Source: Chamaecyparis obtusa (Eukaryota; Streptophyta; Pinopsida; Cupressales; Cupressaceae). From it: DNA of 64,000 bases. A program made the translations under genes and the position numbers. The stretch is taken from contig BSBK01001879.1 of NCBI GenBank assembly GCA_027943335.1, forward strand, positions 1,508,501 to 1,572,500. Direction: 5' to 3'. The notes beneath the pieces are model-generated. The model worked only from the letters and a program-made list of their open reading frames with translations, searched no databases and was not told the DNA's origin. Positions 1 through 12,488 of this stretch are shown piece after piece; the first letter of the stretch is position 1, and every line of letters begins with the position of its first letter.

Positions 1-1014
1 ATAAAAAGATTTACCACCTAACCACGTGGATACCAAAAGGCCCACTCCCCCATGCTAGGATATAAACACCAAGGTCCAAAAAGAAGAGATAGCTAGACCA
101 TACCTAGGGTTGGGTAACCTTTCCCAAATAGCAAATGAAAAGAAGATCAAAGTATAATTTTTTTCCCAAAGGTTCTAAGGCTTGGTAGAAACTCTAAGCA
201 ACAACCTAAGTGAGTGTCATCGAATAGCCCTCACCCCTTGGGTTTTCCTAGTACTAGCTACTCCGGGCCTCGACCCCCAAGTAGGCACATGCGAAACTGA
301 ATGCCTTTCATACACACAAGCGCCATTCGATCGTACCTACGCATAGGCACCTTCTCCCACTCCCATCCATAGCCTTTACTAGGAATAATGGCATCAGTGA
401 GGCATATATTAATATTTTTAGTGTTTGAACCCATTCCCATAAGTTTTAATTAAATTATCACTTGTTAAATAACTCTTTAGTCGGTTATCCTGGTACTAGC
501 CACTTAGGGCCCTGGCCCCGCACTAAGAGCCACTCACTTAGTGTTCTTAGGTTTTCTACCCTTAACCCACACATCACATACACATCATACATGAAATAAA
601 ACACATCTTAAACACTTTTGAGAACTTACATCAAAGAACATAAAAGAATAGGATATTTTAGGGATGTTTAGGAAAATTAGGAGCGTTTAGGGAGGCCTAG
701 AATGGTCCTGATCCTCCTAGACAATCCTAAACCCTAATTATGCTTCCTACAAACATCCTAAGACTATTAAAGCATCTAAATGCACCATATGACCTCCACT
801 AAAAAATTAATGAATCTATATAAATTTTACACAAAATTCCATATGCCAAAACACAATGCTCCATAAAACCTCATATGCCTAAAATTTAACTAAGTCTGAT
901 TTTTTTGAAAATTCTAAAATCTAGAAGTTGCATCTTATTTCCTATGAAGTTGAAACCTCTATCAAACATATTTAAAGGTACCTAATTTATTTATACAAGT
1001 ATAACTTAATTTAT

Positions 1015-1255
1015 AAGAAATTAAAGTATCAAACTATTATAAAGCGCACTTAAAGTATAAGAAATTAAAGTATCAAACTATTATAAAGCGCATACTCTTA
1101 TACTTGTATAAAGCGTGACATAAAATTAAATATAAAACTATTCATATTTAATGGCATAAAACTATTTACAAATACCGCGAATAAAGTGTGACATACAATT
1201 AAATATAAAACTATTTATATTTAATGGCATAAAACTATTTATAAATACCACGCAT
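1015..1255. repeat. two small tandem duplications
   Basis: A 34-bp block at 1015-1048 is repeated exactly at 1059-1092. It is followed by a 73-bp unit at 1110-1182 repeated with a few changes at 1183-1255. The units are AT-rich and non-coding. They look like local slippage or unequal-exchange duplications. Confidence 0.8.
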
Positions 1256-1504
1256 ATTGTTTCATGACAGCAATAGTTTAATGACAGAAAAATTAAAATA
1301 TTAATATTGCACGTATTGTTGTATGAAATAAAACTAAATATAAATAACCCTAACCTCGATGCTAGAAAACAATAATATATCAACAACCACGGGCACAAAT
1401 ATAATTATATTATATTTTTATAAGTGGCTGGCATAATACAACTGCCCTAAGATAATAATATAGCAACAATGGCTGGCATAATACAATATTATATTTGTAT
1501 AAAT

Positions 1505-1616
1505 GGCTGATAGAATACAATAATATAGCATAAACATTAAATGGTTGATAGAATACAATAATATAGCATAAACATTAAACAGCTGACAGAATACAACAAT
1601 ACAACATAAACATTCT
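1505..1616. repeat. 38-bp tandem repeat, about three units
   Basis: Units start at 1505, 1543 and 1581. The first two are nearly identical and the third is diverged and shorter. Related but less regular copies precede them from about 1430. The frame-open minus-strand ORFs across this array are a by-product of the repeat period. Confidence 0.75.
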
Positions 1617-2200
1617 GCAACATAAGGAGACAAACAAAACATATACAGAAACATTCAAACATATCTAAAAATAAACATACATAATAGAAAAGAGAATTAT
1701 CTCTCAGAATGGATTCCAACCTGGAGTCCTATGGCAATCAGTTGATGAAGGAGAATCCAATCCTCTAAATCTCTTCCAGCACTCCTTCAAATCCTTCTGG
1801 ATGCAACCTCCAGCCTCTACCTGAAACAACCAAATGCCAAACTCAGAGAATAATGAATTCTCTGTTGGAAATTTGACTGAGGTATGTACATATATGTTGT
1901 CATTATGGCAACATATGTTCTCTATGAAGATCGCATAAGCTGAAAAGTAAGTATGGAAGATCGCAGACTAAAATTGTCTAAGTATGAAACAGTGTTTTTG
2001 ACAGAGCACCTGATACAGTTTCTTTTGGCGATGTTCACTGGAGCATGATCAGATTTTTCCCAGTTGAACATAGACTCTATGGTGTCTAAGGATACCCCAT
2101 CTTAGTGCACAAAAGACTACAGATAGTACAGACAAAGTTATGATTGTTTTACCGATGACAGAGTATAACCGACAGAGTAGTTTTGAAGACAGAACTAGTA

Positions 2201-2299
2201 AATGAATTAAGGGATTATTTTGCTTGTCAAAATAATGAATTAAGGGATTATTTTGCTTGTCAAAATAATGAATTAAGGGATTATTTTGCTTGTCAAAAT
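2201..2299 (+). repeat. 33-bp triplication inside the 5' LTR
   Basis: Three identical 33-bp units begin at 2201, 2234 and 2267. The 3' LTR (from 8471) and the solo LTR (from 26102) have a single unit. Because both LTRs are copied from one template at insertion, the expansion most likely arose after this copy integrated. Confidence 0.9.
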
Positions 2300-2395
2300 A
2301 ATGACTTAAGATTATAAAGAGACAACATCCTAGATGTTTACTCTTGGATAAAGACATGCAAGCTGACAAGAGAAAGATATTATGTTTGTATCTTG

Positions 2396-2403
2396 TATAA
2401 ATA
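2396..2403 (+). promoter_or_regulatory. probable TATA box of the element 1 LTR
   Basis: The sequence tataaata sits about 510 bp before the LTR end. It is conserved in the 3' LTR (8599-8606) and the solo LTR (26231-26238). It is followed by AT-rich sequence, so U3/R would end shortly after it. This is a motif match without transcript evidence. Confidence 0.6.
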
Positions 2404-2909
2404 AAGATGTACCGAGCATACTTGAAATGTAACATGTAATATATGTAACTTGTGATAGCAGCAAAATTTGTTGATGTGAAGTTGTAAGCAATACCATATT
2501 GTAATTAGTAAACATTTGTATTACTTGTTTGGGTAGTGAGCTCATCTAGTAATCAGGTTTTGTATCTACAACTCCTAATAAGGTTGAGGCTTCTAACAAG
2601 GCCTATAGTCCCTTAACCAGGACTGATACACTATATGATTGTAATAGGCTCCTAACAGGGTCAACATCCTTAACCGGATATCTTTTGATTAGTGGATCTT
2701 TGTGGGTACCATCCCCACCGGGGTTTTCCCTTGGCCAGGGTTTCCTCAAGAACATATCATGTGTTATGAGTTCTTTACATTTACTATTATGTATGCTATT
2801 TAGTTTCTTGTGCTTTAAAGTAATCTGTTATATCCATAAGTGGGCAAAAGTAAAAGTTTGTGAAATACTGATTCACCCCCCCCTCTCAATATTTCCTATT
2901 TCTAACAAT

Positions 2910-2921
2910 TGGTATCAGAGC
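2910..2921 (+). other. primer binding site, initiator Met tRNA
   Basis: The sequence tggtatcagagc lies two bases after the LTR end. It is the standard plant LTR-retrotransposon site complementary to the 3' end of initiator Met tRNA. Copias A, D and E show the same site on the minus strand. Confidence 0.93.
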
Positions 2922-2978
2922 TTAGTTACTTGGAGAAGAAACATTCAAGGAAAGCCTAGCAGCTTGAGTAAGATCTCT

Positions 2979-4274
2979 ATGGATATGGATCAATTACAGA
3001 AAAATCTTGAAGAAACTCTTGAGCAAATTGATATGCTTACTGATGAAAGAAACACTTTGAAAAGAAAGTATGATGATGCAAAGAATCTTATTAACAAATT
3101 GAAAGGTAAGATAGAAGATCTGAAAACTGAGAAGGAATCTAAAATTCTTGTTGAAGATTGTGATGGTTTAGAAAAAGAAAAGGTGATCCTTAAACATGAA
3201 TTGAAGATAGAAAATCTGAAGCTTAGCTTGAAAGATGGAAATGACAATTTGATATCTGAGAATGAAAGTTTAAAGAATGAAAATGAAGATCTAAAATCTA
3301 AACTTGGCAAGGTAACATCTGAATTTGATAAAGTCAAATTGCTGTATGATGAACTTGAAAAATATAACAAAATTGTGAAAGGTGAATTGACTCAATCCAA
3401 ACAACAACTTGAGAGGCTATATTCAAACAGTGAAAATATTGATAATAAAGTATCTTATCGAAAACCATTCTATGACAAAACTGGTCTTGGATTTAACATA
3501 TTGAAGATAGTTAGTGAAAGCAAGAAACCAGATCTGAATGAATGTGAAAGCAATGAAGAAAAGAAGTTAGATGAGAACAAATCTGAAGATGCACCAAAGC
3601 AAGAAGAATCACCGAAGCAAGAAGATGTACCAAAGCAAGAAGAACCACCGAAGCAAGATGAATCATCCAAAGGCATGCAAAGAGAATTCAAAGGTAGATG
3701 TTTTGCTTCTAATACTATTGGTCATATGAAGAGAGATTGTATAGGTAAACAATTCAAACCTCTTAATGGATATTGTTATAATTGTCATGGTTTTGGACAT
3801 AGAGCTATTGAATGTAGAAGATCTAAAGTTATTGAGAATAATTACAATAGTAGAATGCCTAGAAATACTAACAATGTAGATCAGAGATCAACTGAAGACA
3901 TGAAAAGAGGAAATGGAATAGTATGTTTCAGATGCAACAAAATTGGACATATTGCTAGAAATTGCAGGACACAAATCAATCAACAAACACCTAGATATGG
4001 AACCAATGGAGTCACTTGTCAGATATGTAACAAGATTGGACACACAACAAGATTTTGCAGAATGAACAATGGAGGTTATCATCATAACCCTAACCCTAGA
4101 AACTATGCAAGAAGAAATGAAAATGCAGGAAACAAAGAGAAAGGTTGTTGTAGCAATGAAGATGAAGTAAAATTTGTTAAAGGCATAGATCAAGGAGGTA
4201 TATTCAGCATTGAAGGTATCAGGAAGGTAATGTATCTGATGGTAAGAATGAGTCTTTACCTAACCCTTCTTTAA
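2979..4274 (+). CDS. Gag-like protein with coiled coil and zinc knuckles (element 1)
   Basis: This is an open frame of 431 codons. I chose the ATG at 2979 because it follows the primer binding site; the frame is also open upstream, but that part lies in the LTR. Residues 1 to about 150 are a long charged heptad-like coiled coil. A short segment YDKTGLGF follows, a motif seen in the C-terminal part of plant copia Gag proteins. Next come acidic repeats of the type PKQEE. The last 200 residues carry four knuckle-like blocks. The first (CFASNTIGHMKRDC) lacks its second cysteine; the other three (starting CYNC, CFRC, CQIC) keep the CX2CX4HX4C spacing. The N-terminal copia Gag domain seen in D and E is missing. 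It probably packages element RNA. This is the only uninterrupted large ORF in the element. Confidence 0.8.
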   Translation: MDMDQLQKNLEETLEQIDMLTDERNTLKRKYDDAKNLINKLKGKIEDLKTEKESKILVEDCDGLEKEKVILKHELKIENLKLSLKDGNDNLISENESLKNENEDLKSKLGKVTSEFDKVKLLYDELEKYNKIVKGELTQSKQQLERLYSNSENIDNKVSYRKPFYDKTGLGFNILKIVSESKKPDLNECESNEEKKLDENKSEDAPKQEESPKQEDVPKQEEPPKQDESSKGMQREFKGRCFASNTIGHMKRDCIGKQFKPLNGYCYNCHGFGHRAIECRRSKVIENNYNSRMPRNTNNVDQRSTEDMKRGNGIVCFRCNKIGHIARNCRTQINQQTPRYGTNGVTCQICNKIGHTTRFCRMNNGGYHHNPNPRNYARRNENAGNKEKGCCSNEDEVKFVKGIDQGGIFSIEGIRKVMYLMVRMSLYLTLL

Positions 4275-4718
4275 GCACTTAAATTATGTAAATTTTTGTA
4301 GTTTAGGAACTTAGAATTAGTATAGAATTAGATTTTGAATGAGTTAAGTTTTGCATAGTTAGATGAATGTATTTTATGTTATACTAATGCTATGGTTAAG
4401 TGCACAAAAATAAATATTGTGTTTTGCGAGGTCGCAAGAAGATTTATGGTTGCAGGTTTACTGAATCAGCTTTTTGGCATTTTAGCAGAAAAATAATTGA
4501 ATGCGGTATCGGATCAAGTAAATGCTAAGTATTAAAAGATTGAAATCAAATTTATTATGATTATCAAGTGATTAGAAGTGATTTGGAAGTGAAGAAAGAA
4601 GTTTGGAAGCAATTTGTAGAAGTTTGAAGCACTGATCAAGCGAAAGCCCTAATTTTGTGAATTTAAGGTATTTATCCGACTAAGATCTTGAATCAGCTTA
4701 AAGTAATCAGTTATAATC
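4275..4718 (+). other. untranslated spacer between the two ORFs of element 1
   Basis: This 444-bp AT-rich stretch has stops in all forward frames. It separates the gag-like ORF from the second ORF, which resumes in the same reading frame. A splice acceptor or internal promoter could lie here, but I see no decisive motif. Confidence 0.5.
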
Positions 4719-7700
4719 ATGGATGTATCATTGATTCACAACATCAAGGATAAGAACAGACCTAGAACTAAGAAAGATCCAGTTGAACCCTCAAAAAGAG
4801 ATGCTAGTTTAGCCTTATCATTCATACCAAATGGAGTTCTTCATTTAGAGAATGTTAAAATTTGTCTTGGATGCAAGTATGAAACCCTAAGGGAGAATGA
4901 TTTTAATGGTGAATATAAGAAATTGTAAAACATGGATATGTTAGTGAAACAAGGTTATGAACATCTAGAAAACAATGAAATCATTGAGTACTCTATGAAA
5001 TATGAATTTGATGATGAGTGTACTAAGATCATTTTGAGTAGGATACATAATGGTAAATTTTGGTTAGAAGATAGAGTTATAGACATAACTGCAAACCTAA
5101 TTCATGATGTGACTAGATTATCAAAAGTTGGTGCAATTCCACTAAATGAGAAAAACATGAGAAAGATTGTGATTGAAAACATCGGTTCAGTATACAATGG
5201 CATAGGTAAAGTCATTAGTAAGATTAAGAAAGATGATATAAAATACTTGTGTAAGATTTTGACAACAAAGTTCTATGGAAGCTCTAGAGAAGATGATATG
5301 CCAGTAGGTATGGTACACATTTCTTATTTGATGTGTGTGGAGAAGAAGCCTATGGATATGTGTGAAATTCTGAGAATACAGTTGTTGGAGAATTTGGAAA
5401 AGATAAAGAAGGCTAAATACGCTCACTTTAGATTTTCCTCATTGGTTACTTACATGTTCTTCCTCTTGATAAGAAGATTTACTTACACTATTGAATGGAA
5501 TGATGGTGAGAATACTATGGCAAGAATCAATAAAGTTTACATGAAACATCTTATTGAGAAGGTTAATGACAGTGTAAAGTTAGTATTGAAAACTTTTAAG
5601 AACATTGTGGTAAATAGATCAAGAATTCCTCCATCCCTAGATGAGAAATACAAAGATGATATATGTTTTATGGTTGATACTGATTTCACTTACATTGAGG
5701 CAATAGAACCTAGACATGAATTCATAGACCCTCTTGGCTATGAAATCTCTGAAGTTGAAACAGAAGGATATGTTAGTAGATTGTTGAAAAGTAAAGTTGA
5801 TGCTCATGGCAATAGATTTGGAACATATGATGAAAACTTTGATTCAGAAAAGACACTTAAGGAAGAGAAACAATCAAAGAAGAGAGTGGAGTCTACAATA
5901 AAGAAAATTCTAAAAGAATCAGGTATGAGTGAGCAGGAATTTGATATTGCAAGAAAGACTGCAGAAGCAATAAGGCAAAGTGAGATACTATCAGTCCCAC
6001 CTTTGGCATCAAGTGCAGAACCTATTCAAGTTAAGGTAAAGGTTGAAGAACCTAAGAAGGAACAAGAAATTAGTCAGACAGAGAAACCCTTTTCTTTAGC
6101 ACCAAGAAAAATAATGAAAGCAAGTGCTTCAAGACCGAGTAAAAGACAAAAAATAATTGTTCCACCAATACCTAGAAGAGTTGCAGAGATAAAAGATGAT
6201 GAAGTGACAATAAAGAAGAAATCATGGAAACCAAGGATAGAAAGAGTTAATGAAGATATAATGTAGCATGGAGACTTTACCAAAATGAACAAATACTATG
6301 ATTTCTATGGATCCTCTGACAGATTAAATCTAGAGAATGCAATGGTTACACATATGATTTTGACAAACAATAAATTTGATACTATTCATGGAAAGATACT
6401 AGAAGATTTGTACAACAAACTTGTGAGAAGAAAGATGAGAGTACAAGAAGAAGATACTAAAATGAGAGAGAATGTGATTAGACAGTTTTGTGAGATAAGA
6501 AACGATGACCACCTTAAACAGATCCTCAAGCCACTTGAAACCCTATTAAGAACCAAAAGAAGAATTATACAAATAATGGGAGGTCAGTATGAACAAGTGA
6601 AGACTAAAACTAAATAGGTAGTTGTGAAAGTGCTAGCAAACTTGGTAGCAGGAAAAGATAGAAAAGATCAATCAGTTGAAGAACCAGTAGAGAAACAGAG
6701 TTTAGAACAAGTAGAGGCAGCAGCAGAGTTAGTTGAAGCTGAAGATATCCCCTCTTCTTCTATAAACATTGGCACAGAATCTATGGACATTGAAGGAACA
6801 AAAGTTACTTTAGATTCAGATGATGCGGTACTCAGCAACTTGGATAACATTCTTGACAATTTGGTTTTGGGTGAGCAAGAAAAGAGTATTGAAACAGAGA
6901 CTACTCGAACTAAAGTGCAAATGGAAACAGAGGCCCATACACCTATTGAACCACAAGAAGACATCACTCTTACTCCTAAGACTAGAAAGGAGAAAGGAAT
7001 AGGAAGATTGATTGAAGATTTGAGCAAGGAAGTTGATGATGATGATCAATTAGAGTTGATCACTTCTTTGAACAAAATTATTGGAAAGAACAAGAAAGTT
7101 AAGAATTTGGAAGGTAGTCTGAAAGATTTAACTGAGAAGCTACAAAGTTTCATATCTACAAAAGTCTTTGATTCAGATCCACTTGAAAGATAAAAGATGG
7201 TAATTAATTCTTTTGATGTTGAGTTCACTAATTTGACTGTTATTGCTAAGGTTAAGGCTCAGGTAGCTTATGAAGCTGAGATGTTGCAGAATATAAGTCA
7301 GAATATCAAAAATGACATTGACAGCCTTGACAGACACATTAAGAACTTAAGGAAACATCTTGAGACTAGAAAGTGTTTGTACATTCAGTGTACAAAATCT
7401 AAAAATATTTTGATTGAGGAAGAGAAGAAGATAAAAGAGAAGCAAGATGAAATTGCAGCAGAGACAAACTCTTTGGCCAGCCTAAACATGAAGATCAGTA
7501 CAGTTGAGAAAAAGATCAAAAAATTATGTGATGAGATAAGGACTTTGAATGATGAGAAGAACAAGAAAATTATTAGAATAAACATCTTGAGAGAGCATGT
7601 CTCAATCAAGTTGACTATAATAAAAGAGCAACTAGATGAATGTCTTACTACTAAGATAGCATTTAAGAAGTTTAATTTTGAGTCCCTTCAAGCCTGTCAG

Positions 7701-7826
7701 ATTGCAGCATACGAATTGAGTACTTTACTCAATGTAGCAGAATCAATAAAGAAGGCATCGGAGAAAGATTTTGAGACTTGGAAGATAGATTTTGCAGATT
7801 GTGTTGCAAGCCTACCGGCTTTGTAA
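4719..7826 (+). pseudogene. second ORF of element 1, unknown function, in place of pol
   Basis: One reading frame of 1,035 codons runs the whole distance with only four internal stops (TAA at 4926, TAG at 6264, TAG at 6615, TAA at 7191) and no frameshift. Codons 70 to about 330 form a mixed alpha-helical region with a segment around DITANLIHDVTRLSKVG. This resembles the plant-specific 'putative plant transposon protein' domain found in many plant LTR elements; the assignment is by eye. Codons 400-510 are basic with NLS-like stretches. Codons 636-826 are acidic and low in complexity. Codons 827-1000 are a strong coiled coil. No DD(E/D), YVDD or protease motif is present. The conserved frame implies that the protein was once selected. 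Confidence 0.75.
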
Positions 7827-8115
7827 TAAGATAGTAAGGTAAAATTTTTGACACAATTTTGTATATCCCTTTCCACCCTTTATTTTGTCATTGTAATCAA
7901 AGGGGGAGAGATACTTAGAAAATTGTCTATATATGATAAGGAAGGATACTCATAGGGGGAGTTCTATGGATTATTATGAAGTGTTATAGATTATGTGTAT
8001 ATTTTGAGGAGATATAAGGATAGTATGCTTATTTTATACTATGGCCACAATTTTGATACAAATTTTGAGATTTTGACTTGTACACTTAGCCAATTTTCTC
8101 ATATGTTGCCACCAA
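7827..8115 (+). other. 3' untranslated region of element 1
   Basis: AT-rich, with extra purine tracts (gggggagaga near 7905 and gggggag near 7957) resembling the true polypurine tract further on. No coding potential is seen. Confidence 0.5.
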
Positions 8116-8131
8116 TGACAAAGGGGGAGAT
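8116..8131 (+). other. polypurine tract of element 1
   Basis: The purine run gacaaagggggaga abuts the 3' LTR start at 8132. The surrounding caatgacaaagggggagat closely matches the reverse complement of the sequence next to the 3' LTR of copia A (12151-12175). Confidence 0.9.
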
Positions 8132-9120
8132 TGTTCGAAATTTGGCTGAGGTATGTGCATAGATGTTGTCATTATGGAAACATATGTTCTCTATGAAGAT
8201 TGCATAAGCTGGAAAGTAAGTATCGAAGATTGCAGACTAAAATTGTCTAAGTATGAAACAGTGTTTTTGACAGAGCACCCGATACAGTTTGTTTTGGCGA
8301 TGTTCACTGGAGCATGATCAAAGTTTGCGCAGTTGAACATAGACTCTATGGTGTCTAAGGATACCCCATCTCAGTGTGCAAAAGAGTATGGATAGTACAG
8401 ATAAAGTGATGATTGTTTTACCAATGACAGAGTACAGCCAACAAAGCAGTTTTGAAGACAGAACTAGTAAATGAATTAAGGGATTATTTTGCTTGTCAAA
8501 ATAATGACTTAATATTATAAAGAGACAACATCTTAGATGTTTACTCTTGGATAAAGATATGCAAGCCAATAGGAGAAAGATATTATGTTTGTATCTTGTA
8601 TAAATAAAGATGTACCGAACATACTTGAAATGTAACATGTAATATATGTAACTTGTGATAGCAGTGAAAGTTGTTGATGCGAAGGTGTAAGTAGTACCAT
8701 ATTGTAATCAGTAAACATTTGTATTACTTGTTTGGGAAGTGAGCTCATCTAGTAATTAGGTTTTGTATCTACAACTCCTAATAGGGTTGAGGCTTCTAAC
8801 AAGGCCTATAGTCCCTTAACCAAGACTGATACACTATATGATTGTAACAGACTCCTAATAGGGTCAACATCCTTAATCAGATATCTTTTGATTAGTGGAT
8901 CTTTGTGGGTACCATCCCCACTGGGGTTTTCCCTTGGCCAGGGTTTCCTCGAGAACATATCATGTGTTATGAGTTCTTTACATTTACTGTTAAGTATGCT
9001 ATTTAGTTTCTTATGCTTTAAAGTAATCTGTTATATCCATAAGTGGGCAAAAGTAAAAGTTTTTGAAATACTGATTCACCCCCCCCCCCCCCCCTCTCTT
9101 AGTATTTCCTATTTCTAACA
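8132..9120 (+). repeat. 3' LTR of element 1
   Basis: This 989-bp copy starts tgttcg, one substitution from the 5' LTR tgttgg, and ends ctaaca. It has one copy of the 33-bp unit. Its C tract near the end (from about 9079) is a longer homopolymer than in the 5' LTR. The target duplication ttctc follows at 9121-9125. Confidence 0.93.
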
Positions 9121-9125
9121 TTCTC

Positions 9126-10485
<1,360 letters not shown>

Positions 10486-10490
10486 GGTTA

Positions 10491-12150
10491 TGTTAGGAAT
10501 AAGCCCAAGAGATAACTGAGAGGGGGGGGGGTGAATCAGTTATCTACAAGTTTCAATTCTTTATCAAAGTATACTTAAACATAAAGCATAAACACATTGA
10601 AAGAACACTTGAACACAACGCAATGTTTTTGTTACGGGGAAACCCAAATAGGTAAAAACCCCGATGGGAATTGACACCCACTAATATTATGTACTAGTGT
10701 ATAATGATCCTTGCTAGAAGATCGTTTACCCTGTTAGGAGTAGCTTTACAATTCAGTAAGTATAGTAGACCTGGTTAAGGGTCGGACCCTGTTAGGAGTC
10801 TTTTATAATTGTCCCTGTTAGGGGAGAGGACGCACTATCCAAGAGCTCACTGCTCAAAGGGCAGAAGGCTACAACCTTCTGAATGATAGATATACACTAT
10901 ATCTGGATCTTGGTGAACTATGATTAGACTTTCTTATCTAGATCAGTTCCAATGAATATCACACATACTTTCTTGGTCACATTGACCTTCTCATGATGGC
11001 TCCACACTTTGCACACTCTGCTCTGCTCTACTTAATCAACTCTGAGCCACACTCTAGCAATCACAAATGACTACCTATAAATATCTTTTCTAAATGATAC
11101 AATTAGGTTGACCTATTAGAAATACCTTAGAATCATATTAGAGACATCATAACAAACTTCTATAATCATCTTGTTGGCACTACTATGGGCGTAACACATT
11201 CTGGGACCTATTCATAAAAGATAATTGTAGGCGCACGCTACACACTGTCGGCTCTATCAAAACAACTCTAACTTTCTCTCCAAGCTGAATTAACTTATGC
11301 ACTCTTATTTGAACATCAAAAACTCATCTCTAAGCTTAACTCCAAGGGTGCATACCCTCAAGATAGGCACAACTCATGAACCAATTAAATGTCTATCAGC
11401 TTTCCTGAACAAACATGGGAAACTATAACTGGCGACTAGCGACCACATTACTTCACTTGCATCCAACATTAGACTATGCATCCATGAACTTAACATCACT
11501 AACATTTCCAAAACATACATCCTAGGGTGCATGCCTTAATTCATCCATACTCATGGGCGCATATTCTCTGAACTGTCGGTACTCTTTATATTGTCCAATA
11601 TTCAACATATATATTGTCTGTGCAACTTTGACTATCTGTAACTTTCACATCACTATATATCTTCTTGTGTGCTCTTAGAATAAGCATGACTATAGTCTAA
11701 AAACCTTAACTACTAGGGTGTATGACTTCATGATCACTGTATGGACAATTACACATGGAACACTTCCTATTACTCTGTCAGGAACACTGTTGACACCATC
11801 TTGTTGTATAACTTCACTTGCATCCAACATTAGACTATGCATCCATGAACTTAACATCACTAACATTTCTACAACATATATCCTAGGTTGCATGCCTATA
11901 AGACAACTTTACAGACAACCATACACAAAACACTGCCTGTGACTCTGTTAGGAACACTACTGACACAAGTTGTTGTATAACTGTATGTGCTCACAATGAA
12001 CCTATGTGCCTATGCTATCATGCTGATATCATGTCCATACTTCATATACTAAAGGCTTACTTCACAAGACTTCCTCACATGCAACTTTCCATATGTTGTC
12101 ATCAATGACAAACATATAGTCAGTTCTGGACTGTTGGCAAATCTCCAACA
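10491..12150 (-). repeat. 3' LTR of copia A
   Basis: On the plus strand it reads tgttaggaataag...tccaaca, 1,660 bp. It aligns along its length with 40318-41963. A poly-G run near 10521 corresponds on the element strand to the C-rich tract close to the LTR 3' end, a feature shared with element 1, D, E and F. Confidence 0.93.
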
Positions 12151-12175
12151 ATCTCCCCCTTTGGCATTGATGGCA
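12151..12175 (-). other. polypurine tract of copia A
   Basis: The plus-strand run atctccccctttggcattg reads on the element strand as a purine tract ending at the LTR boundary. The tract and its upstream context (caatgccaaag) are nearly the same as in element 1 (8110-8131). Confidence 0.88.
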
Positions 12176-12488
12176 ACATGAGGAATGAAAAACCACCATC
12201 AACCCAAATGAATAATTATTTCATAACATTCTCCATTTCCTCTTCAAAACTCCCCCAAAGATGAAACCTCCATCTCAATATTCTTCATTTCCTCAACTGA
12301 ATTGTTGTCATAGCTGAATACTGCTCCCCCTAAGTACATTACTCCTATTTTTCATGACTATGTATATTACTCCCCCTTTAACATCAATGGCAAAGGGAGC
12401 CATTCATTTTAAGCACCAGTACTACTCCTAAGGTAGAGTAGTCCACCTTCCACTAGTCCCTAGGAACTGATGTCTTTCCCTCTTTCTT

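Larger units (their letters stand above)
1..1857. other. AT-rich non-coding left flank
   Basis: No ORF here looks like a protein. The short minus-strand ORFs between about 1160 and 1720 are low-complexity readings of AT-rich tandem repeats. There is no LTR, TIR or RNA gene that I can recognise. The stretch ends at the 5-bp target duplication of element 1, so it is the host side of that insertion. Confidence 0.6.
1863..2907 (+). repeat. 5' LTR of element 1
   Basis: This 1,045-bp LTR starts tgttgg and ends ctaaca. It is about 56 bp longer than its partner at 8132-9120, mainly because a 33-bp unit is present three times at 2201-2299 but only once in the 3' LTR. The end carries a C-rich tract before the terminal atttctaaca, a feature shared with the copia LTRs of the window. 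Confidence 0.93.
1863..9120 (+). mobile_element. element 1: non-autonomous copia-like LTR retrotransposon
   Basis: The element has TG...CA LTRs at 1863-2907 and 8132-9120. A perfect 5-bp target duplication (ttctc) lies at 1858-1862 and 9121-9125. An initiator Met-tRNA primer binding site follows the 5' LTR, and a purine tract directly precedes the 3' LTR. The interior carries a gag-like ORF with zinc knuckles and a second long ORF. No protease, integrase, reverse transcriptase or RNase H motif is visible, so transposition would have needed enzymes in trans. The LTR ends, PBS and purine tract match those of copias A, D, E and F in this window, which suggests these as helpers. A solo LTR of the same family lies at 25764-26750. 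Confidence 0.93.

Noticed and set aside
1162..1719. Cys/Tyr-rich small ORFs on the minus strand
   Set aside because: They overlap AT-rich tandem repeats and have no conserved motif; the open frames follow from the repeat period.
2049..2435. 128-codon ORF on the minus strand with a repeated HYFDKQNNPLI segment
   Set aside because: It is antisense in the LTR; the repeat is simply the 33-bp triplication.
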